Source: Bradyrhizobium tropiciagri (GTDB lineage: Bacteria; Pseudomonadota; Alphaproteobacteria; Rhizobiales; Xanthobacteraceae). From it: a stretch of DNA of 64,000 bases. The notes under the pieces were generated by a model. The model saw nothing but the letters and a program-made list of their open reading frames with translations, was not told where the DNA came from and did not search any database. The stretch lies in NCBI RefSeq assembly GCF_001189845.1, contig NZ_LFLZ01000014.1:1-64000 (forward strand), written 5' to 3'. How positions within the stretch are numbered: the stretch's first letter is position 1; each line of letters starts with the position of its first letter. Below are positions 59,033-64,000 of this stretch, piece after piece. The translations under genes were made by a program, and so were the position numbers.

Positions 59033-60145
59033 TCAGTTCTGGTCGAGCACTTCAACACGCCCGTCGAGCCAGCGGTAAACCACAAAGCCTGGGCCTGCAT
59101 TGTCTCCCTTGGTATTGAACCTGACCGGACCAACGGCTGTTTCGATCGGTCGTGAACGGAGTTCGGTTGCGACCCGCGCAGCATTGAGGGAACCGGCCCG
59201 CTTCACCGCCTCTGCCCACGCCTGAACTGCGGCATAGGCGTAAAGTGTGTAGCCTTCGGACGACAACTCGGAAGCCTTGAGTTTGGCCACGGCGTCGGCC
59301 GCATTGGCATTCGTTGCTATGTCGGGCATGAACGTAAATAGCGTGCCGTTTCCCGCGCTGCTGGTGATGCCCCAGAATTCGGAGGTCATCAACGGGTCGT
59401 TGGCCATGACGGTAAGGCCGGCCTCTGCTTCTGATGCCTGACGGATGATCAGCCCAATCTCGGTGTGATAACCGCCGATATAGGCGAGGCGTACCCCGTC
59501 CTTCTTCAATCTAGAGATCAGCGCCGTATAATCCTTTTCACCGGCTATATAGCTCTGCCGAATGACGTGTTCGCCGAATCCCTGAAGCTGTGCCTCAACC
59601 GCGTCGGCGATACCGTTGCCGGCGGTGCTCTTGTCGTCGAGCACTGCGATCTTGTCGCTATGGTAATGTCGGTGAATGTATTCAGCCGCAACGGTGCCCT
59701 GCTGGTCGTCGCGGCCGCAGATCCGAAACACGGTCTGGATGTTGCGTTCCGTTAGCTGAGGATTTGTCGAACCAGGTGATAATTGGATGATACCTGCTTC
59801 GGCATAGACGTCGGAGGCTGGGATGGACGAAGACGAGCAAAAATGACCGACGACCAGACGCACCTGAGCCATTGCGAGCTTATTTGCAACGGCGACCGCT
59901 TGCTTCGGGTCGCAGGCGTCATCAGCGACACTCAGTATCACCTTGGTGTCGGGAAGCAGGCCCGAAGCGTTCAACGCCTCGACAGCCGCGGCGGCGCCGT
60001 TGCGCATCTGCGCGCCGAACGCCGCGCTGCTTCCGCTCATTGGGCCGGCCACGGCAATATGAACGTCCGAAGCCCGCGCAGTCGAGGCGAGGGCACAGAA
60101 AAGGAAGGCTGCACCTGCAGCTGGAGTGTAAAACCTATTCAACAC
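59033..60145 (-). CDS. Periplasmic branched-chain-amino-acid-type ABC binding protein
   Basis: LivK/Urt-like type I binding protein of about 370 residues. Start taken at GTG 60145 because AGGAG lies eight bases before it; GTG 60166 is also in frame. Signal peptide ends near FCALASTARA|SD. Family features: HIAVAGPMSGSSAAFGAQM, DDACDPKQAVAVANKL, GHFCSSSSIPASDVY and ..YIGGYHTEIG. No permease or ATPase genes are nearby, so it is an orphan. A MerR/NolA-type promoter lies 117 bases upstream. Confidence 0.88.
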   Translation of the reverse strand: MLNRFYTPAAGAAFLFCALASTARASDVHIAVAGPMSGSSAAFGAQMRNGAAAAVEALNASGLLPDTKVILSVADDACDPKQAVAVANKLAMAQVRLVVGHFCSSSSIPASDVYAEAGIIQLSPGSTNPQLTERNIQTVFRICGRDDQQGTVAAEYIHRHYHSDKIAVLDDKSTAGNGIADAVEAQLQGFGEHVIRQSYIAGEKDYTALISRLKKDGVRLAYIGGYHTEIGLIIRQASEAEAGLTVMANDPLMTSEFWGITSSAGNGTLFTFMPDIATNANAADAVAKLKASELSSEGYTLYAYAAVQAWAEAVKRAGSLNAARVATELRSRPIETAVGPVRFNTKGDNAGPGFVVYRWLDGRVEVLDQN

Positions 60146-60261
60146 TGCAGAACTCCTAGTGCTCACCTCGATCTAAAGCCCAACTGTCTGCGGCCAGCGC
60201 GGGCCCGCAGGTAAGGATCGCCAAGCGAAGCATGCGTCAGCTCGGGCAACGACCATGGCGG

Positions 60262-60292
60262 AGCTTACAATTTGACGTTACGTGCGATTCAA
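60262..60292 (-). promoter_or_regulatory. MerR/NolA-type promoter of the binding-protein gene
   Basis: The minus strand reads TTGAAT, spacer CGCACGTAACGTCAAATTG (19), TAAGCT. It directs transcription into the gene starting at 60145. Confidence 0.7.
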
Positions 60293-60484
60293 GTCTTCCT
60301 TGATCGGGAGCTTCGCTCAATGCATCAGAGAAAGCGGCGGATCGCCGAGACCCTCGCAGAAAATCTGACCGGTGATTGGTAAAGCTGCCGCCGTGCATCA
60401 AAGCCGGCGGATCACGCCGAACCGCCATGACGATCGAGCCGGCCAAGCGGACTGGTCAAGCCGTCCGAAGCCGCCTTAGTGATC

Positions 60485-61198
60485 TCAGTATGGCTGATCC
60501 TCCAGGCCGGAGAGGGCAAGATCGAGATATTGCATGAGGCAGGGATCCCAACCAGCCAAACTGCGTGGGGCGCTTAGGCGTGCGAGGACCTTCAGGATCG
60601 TCGAAACCCGAGAATCCGCTCCAGCGATTTCGCCGATCAGCAGGCGCGCGGCAATCGCGACGGCTTTCGCGCGCTCGCCGCAAGGGTGTTCGCCTCTATC
60701 CATACAATCGCGGAGGTCGTCCCGAATGCGTCGCCATCGCTCCTCGCGCTCTGCAGCCAACTTGCATGTGCATCGGGATGTTTGACTACGTGTCTCAACC
60801 CGCGACATGGCGTCCAAGGCGGCAGGTAGCTCATCCACGCTGACCTGAACGTCACTGTCGGTCGTCATGTTGCGCAATCGATCTCGCAGCAGCGTTGCTC
60901 GAGCAACTTGAAGCTCTATACGCTCCAAATGCTTGCGCAATAGGTCGGTCAGTGAAGTCGTTCCCTCCATAGCTTTACGGATCTCGTAAAGGGAGAAGCC
61001 GAGCTCACGTAGCGCCCGGATCTGATGAACCCGCTGGATGCTTTCGCGGTCGTACATCCGATGGCCGCCGTCCGTGCGCTCTGAAGCGGCTAACAGGCCG
61101 GTATGTTCATAATGATGCAGCGTGCGTACCGTCACTCCGGTCGCTTCCGCAAGTTCGCCAATGCGCCATCGACGCCGTCTTGGTGTAGCTTTGCTCAT
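60485..61198 (-). CDS. nolA: NolA, MerR-family nodulation regulator
   Basis: 237 residues from ATG 61198. The N-terminal MerR helix-turn-helix is exact (WRIGELAEATGVTVRTLHHY, then GGHRMYDRESIQRVHQIRAL), followed by a dimerisation helix and an effector domain ending LSGLEDQPY. B. japonicum NolA controls host-specific nodulation, acts on nodD2, and is made in three forms from alternative in-frame starts; internal ATGs suited to shorter forms are present (for example MYDRES and MEGTTS). A MerR-type promoter lies 16 bases upstream of the start codon, suggesting autoregulation. Confidence 0.95.
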   Translation of the reverse strand: MSKATPRRRRWRIGELAEATGVTVRTLHHYEHTGLLAASERTDGGHRMYDRESIQRVHQIRALRELGFSLYEIRKAMEGTTSLTDLLRKHLERIELQVARATLLRDRLRNMTTDSDVQVSVDELPAALDAMSRVETRSQTSRCTCKLAAEREERWRRIRDDLRDCMDRGEHPCGERAKAVAIAARLLIGEIAGADSRVSTILKVLARLSAPRSLAGWDPCLMQYLDLALSGLEDQPY

Positions 61199-61213
61199 GT
61201 TGTTCAATTTCAA

Positions 61214-61244
61214 AGCCTACAACCTGACGTCACGTTGGATTCAA
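61214..61244 (-). promoter_or_regulatory. MerR/NolA-type promoter of nolA
   Basis: The minus strand reads TTGAAT, spacer CCAACGTGACGTCAGGTTG (19), TAGGCT. The 19-bp spacer with an internal dyad is the hallmark of MerR-activated promoters. Confidence 0.8.
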
Positions 61245-61319
61245 GCCATTTCAAAGCTCTAGCTGGATCGTTTTCCATTCCAGCGCAGGAGTGGTGACTA
61301 TCCTTAGAACGGCGCGCGA

Positions 61320-61529
61320 TCAACCCTGAGGGGAAATGGTGATCAACAGGTTCGTTAAGCATGCCAGCTGAGCGTCGCTGGCCGCTGTGCGCTCCAGGAT
61401 GAGTTTGGCGATCGCCGTTCGATTTTCCGGAGTTCGCATTGATGGCGGCAGCGCGGAGACTGCCCTGTCAAAAAGATTTCCTAAGACAGAAAGCTCTTCG
61501 GGATCGAATACTCCACTGTATTGCTCCAA
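61320..61529 (-). CDS. Small protein related to the one at 55123 (69 aa)
   Basis: TTG 61529 with AAGGAG seven bases upstream. PEELSVLGNLFDRAVSALPP then RTPENRTAIAKLILERTA matches the C-terminal half of the 55123-55497 product. It lacks that protein's N-terminal half. Lies upstream of nolA on the same strand. Confidence 0.55.
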   Translation of the reverse strand: MEQYSGVFDPEELSVLGNLFDRAVSALPPSMRTPENRTAIAKLILERTAASDAQLACLTNLLITISPQG

Positions 61530-62127
61530 CGTACGGCTCCTTGTTCGTCATTGCGTCGGCATAGCGCACCTCGTCAAGACGTTTGGCCGAGGTGCGGCCA
61601 AAAGAAGTCAGACCGGCGGCGCAGAGGGACGAAGATGCGATGCGCTCTCGGGTGATGCGACAGAGCAACACGCGCGTGCGATGCCTTGCTTCGACGGAGC
61701 GAGTCCAACATTCATATGCACAATCAATTGGCGCTGCGTTCGCTGTGGTGCTGGGTCTCCGACGAGTCCGGATCGTCCGCTCATTATTGCGAGCGCCACG
61801 ACCGATTCGCCGCGTTGATGTGATTAGCCGCCGAGCCGATCCTGCCGTCTCGAGAGCGGCGCGGCCGCAAGCCGGGCTTGCAATGCGCCAGCATAGCTTT
61901 GGCGCGAGCACGTAGCGACCTCTCTGTCTCTCAAAGCCGGGCTAATGCTCGAGCGACCGCTTTACGTCGAGCCCGTCGCCGGTGCGAGAAGGACGGCCTC
62001 GGGCTTGTGAGGGTCGTCAACTATGAGGGGCTTTGACGAGAGACAATGAGTTCGAGCGAGACGATCCGAAATTGCACGCGTTGGGACACGGTCCGGGGGC
62101 CGGGTTCGCTCACCTTTGCTAACGTCC
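61530..62127. other. No supported gene
   Basis: Spacer between nodD2 and the small gene; short frames only. Confidence 0.35.
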
Positions 62128-63123
62128 TTACGCTAACGGCGAGACCGATCGTGCGAAGGGGCCGGCATCATCCGCTTGTTCCGAAGCGCTAATGCTGAAT
62201 GCCTCTTCACGCGCAGTTGCTATGCGAGCTGCTTCCTGCAGCAATATCTCTCTCAGCCAGATGCTTTCTGGACTGCTGTTATTAAGGACTGGCCATTGGA
62301 CTGCCTCGGTGAAGGTGGGGAATGGCTGGGGAAGCGTGGCAATCCGAAGCGGCGCGGTTCTTTGAAAATGCTTTGCGAGCCTTAAGGGCATGGTCCCTAT
62401 GCGGCCTGTGCCCACTAGCAGGGGTGGGATCATGCTGAAGCTCTGCACAAGAATATCGATGCGCCGATTGAGGCCGAGATCGAGTAACAAGGAATCCTCG
62501 ACGAAGGTCTTGCGTGCGCCTCCGAGCTTGACCGCAACGTGGCCCATCGACATATACCGATCAAATGTCAACCGCCTCAGTAGGTGACTATTCGTGTGGC
62601 AGCCCACGCAAACGAGACTCTCCTCGAACAAGGCCGCTCTGGGGTGTGTATCGGACATGAATAGTTCCGGCAGGATGACAAAATCGACCTCGCCGCGCCG
62701 AAGTAGCTCATCGTGTTCATCGGTGAGCGTCACCAGCTCGAACCTGACATTGGGTGCTTCTCGCGCGACGCGCTCCACGACGTGGCGGAAGAATACGACG
62801 GTTATGAAATCTGACAGGCAGATCCTGAACCGCCGGGTCGATCGGGCAGGGTCGAAGGCCTCCCGCGCGATAATCGAGTGCTGAATGTGCATCAGCGCCT
62901 CACGAACCGGAGCGGCGAGTCCCTCCGCGCGTGGGGTCAGGACAAGTTCTCGTCCTCTCATTACAAACAACTCGTCACCAAAATAGGAGCGCAGGCGGGC
63001 GACAGCTGCACTCATAGCGGGCTGGCTAAGGCTGATCTTACGTGCCGCCGCAGTCAGGCTGCGCTCGGTCATTAGAGCATCGAGCGCGACGAGAAGATTG
63101 AGATCCAGTCCTTTGAAACGCAT
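62128..63123 (-). CDS. nodD2: NodD2, LysR-type nodulation regulator
   Basis: 331 residues. The N-terminal helix-turn-helix ([20 protein letters not shown], then [20 protein letters not shown]) and the NodD-type inducer domain ([21 protein letters not shown] near the C-terminus) are complete. Assigned as NodD2 by position: between nolA and a second nodD on the same strand, as in B. japonicum, where NodD2 dampens nod gene expression. A NolA-type promoter lies 342 bases upstream. Confidence 0.93.
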   Translation of the reverse strand: MRFKGLDLNLLVALDALMTERSLTAAARKISLSQPAMSAAVARLRSYFGDELFVMRGRELVLTPRAEGLAAPVREALMHIQHSIIAREAFDPARSTRRFRICLSDFITVVFFRHVVERVAREAPNVRFELVTLTDEHDELLRRGEVDFVILPELFMSDTHPRAALFEESLVCVGCHTNSHLLRRLTFDRYMSMGHVAVKLGGARKTFVEDSLLLDLGLNRRIDILVQSFSMIPPLLVGTGRIGTMPLRLAKHFQRTAPLRIATLPQPFPTFTEAVQWPVLNNSSPESIWLREILLQEAARIATAREEAFSISASEQADDAGPFARSVSPLA

Positions 63124-63759
63124 ATCTTCTTGTCCGGCGCAAACGTGCTTGCGGTGTATAAACGACCGGCCGCGGCCACGTCTGGGGCGGTCTCACCGGC
63201 TGGTCCGAATCGGTTTCGTCCGACCTTGCGATCGCGAGAGGAAGGTCGCGGAATCATCGCAACAATGGACAGTTCGGCCGTTGGCGGACATCAGAGGCCG
63301 GAAACCGTTACAAGCCCGTAGCTAATAGGCTCGCCGCTCCCGCGCGCGTCGTAACAAGACCCGGTCTTAACTATTGGCACCAGTCCAAGTTGTTCCGCCA
63401 AAGCCGTGAGTTCGGCTGTGCGCCCGGTCGACCGCCGCTTAACGCAGCGCGAGCCAAGGCGCGCAGCCTACAACCTCACGCAGCGTGGGATTCAAGCGAA
63501 TAATTGAACGGGCCGGACATTTGCACACCAATAAGGATTATGTACCGCAGTAACGCTGGGTGTCCGTCGACCTGTATCGCCGGTATCCCAACCTCAGCCG
63601 GAACATTATTACGCGCTCGACCTGCCAAGCCCTCGGAGCGCTTGGTCATCGAACGTCAGGCGTCTGCAACATCGCGCGTCGAGAAATGGAAAGCGTCGGC
63701 GGAGAATTAATGGCGTGCCGCAATACTCGAGACACGGCCGGAATCGCCTTATGCTGAAC
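63124..63759. other. Spacer between nodD1 and nodD2
   Basis: No gene; holds the MerR-type promoter at 63465-63495 and a long leader for nodD2. Confidence 0.5.
63465..63495 (-). promoter_or_regulatory. MerR/NolA-type promoter upstream of nodD2
   Basis: The minus strand reads TTGAAT, spacer CCCACGCTGCGTGAGGTTG (19), TAGGCT; the flanking hexamers are identical to those of the nolA site. Confidence 0.75.
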
Positions 63760-64000
63760 TTAACATCGCCTGCGAGTAGATGTCTCGAGATGCCCCGATG
63801 CGATGTTGGATGCCTCTTCCAACAATATTCGCCTCATCCAAACACTCGCTGCGTCGGTGTTGTGGAACGCAGGCCATTGCAATGCTTCGGTGAATGTGGG
63901 CAGAGGCAAGGGTGGTGCGACAATCCGCACGGGCATCCGCTTTTCGAAGTGCCTAGCGAGTCGCAAAGGCATCGTGCCGATACGGCGGGTGTCCAATATT
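63760..64000 (-). CDS. nodD1: NodD1, C-terminal part (cut by window edge)
   Basis: About 80 residues ending in a stop at 63760. [20 protein letters not shown], then PTFTEALQWPAFHNTDAASV is the NodD C-terminus, parallel to the same region of NodD2. Named NodD1 from gene order. The rest lies beyond 64000. Confidence 0.88.
   Translation of the reverse strand, partial: ILDTRRIGTMPLRLARHFEKRMPVRIVAPPLPLPTFTEALQWPAFHNTDAASVWMRRILLEEASNIASGHLETSTRRRC

Overview
The window reads as part of a Bradyrhizobium-type symbiosis island. The right edge carries nodD1 (partial), nodD2 and nolA on the minus strand, the order known from B. japonicum. The left and central parts hold type III effector genes behind tts boxes, including NopM-like LRR-NEL ubiquitin ligases and a GunA2/NopAA-like GH12 glucanase. 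A hemN preceded by a FixK2-type box and several small proteins of a kind common in Bradyrhizobium fit the same picture. No type III apparatus genes, tRNA, rRNA or CRISPR array were seen.

Layout. 1-7.1 kb: 3' part of a nonribosomal peptide synthetase (read here as D-Ser then Phe, released by a thioesterase) and its Sfp/EntD-type phosphopantetheinyl transferase. 8-12.2 kb: a tabtoxin-resistance-like acetyltransferase, a decayed effector and a frameshifted NopM paralogue. 12.8-18.7 kb: accessory DNA with a decayed possible conflict-system gene, three small conserved proteins and an AbiEi/AbiEii toxin-antitoxin operon frameshifted in both genes. 19-27 kb: two large effectors of one repeat family flanking a MATE exporter. 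27.4-30 kb: secreted polygalacturonase and pectinesterase. 30-41 kb: intact NopM, a small exported Cys-rich peptide, GunA2, a second frameshifted NopM, a third large effector and a truncated one. 41-53 kb: OprB porin, hemN, a DUF2130 protein, a TauE exporter, a LuxR solo and an Omp25-like porin. 53-58 kb: mostly decayed DNA with small genes, a luciferase-like monooxygenase and an orphan IS3 OrfA. 58.8-64 kb: a periplasmic amino-acid-type binding protein, nolA, nodD2 and nodD1.

How it fits together. Flavonoid/NodD signalling normally drives TtsI, which acts at tts boxes; eight are visible here, each in front of an effector or effector relic. NolA is a MerR-type regulator that acts through nodD2. 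Five near-identical MerR-type promoters with a 19-bp spacer occur here, three of them in front of nolA, nodD2 and the binding-protein gene, which suggests a local NolA regulon. Pectinases and the GH12 enzyme would act on plant wall polymers, whereas the NEL ligases and the repeat-family effectors would act inside the plant cell. Many genes are broken by single indels, as expected in a mobile island undergoing effector turnover.
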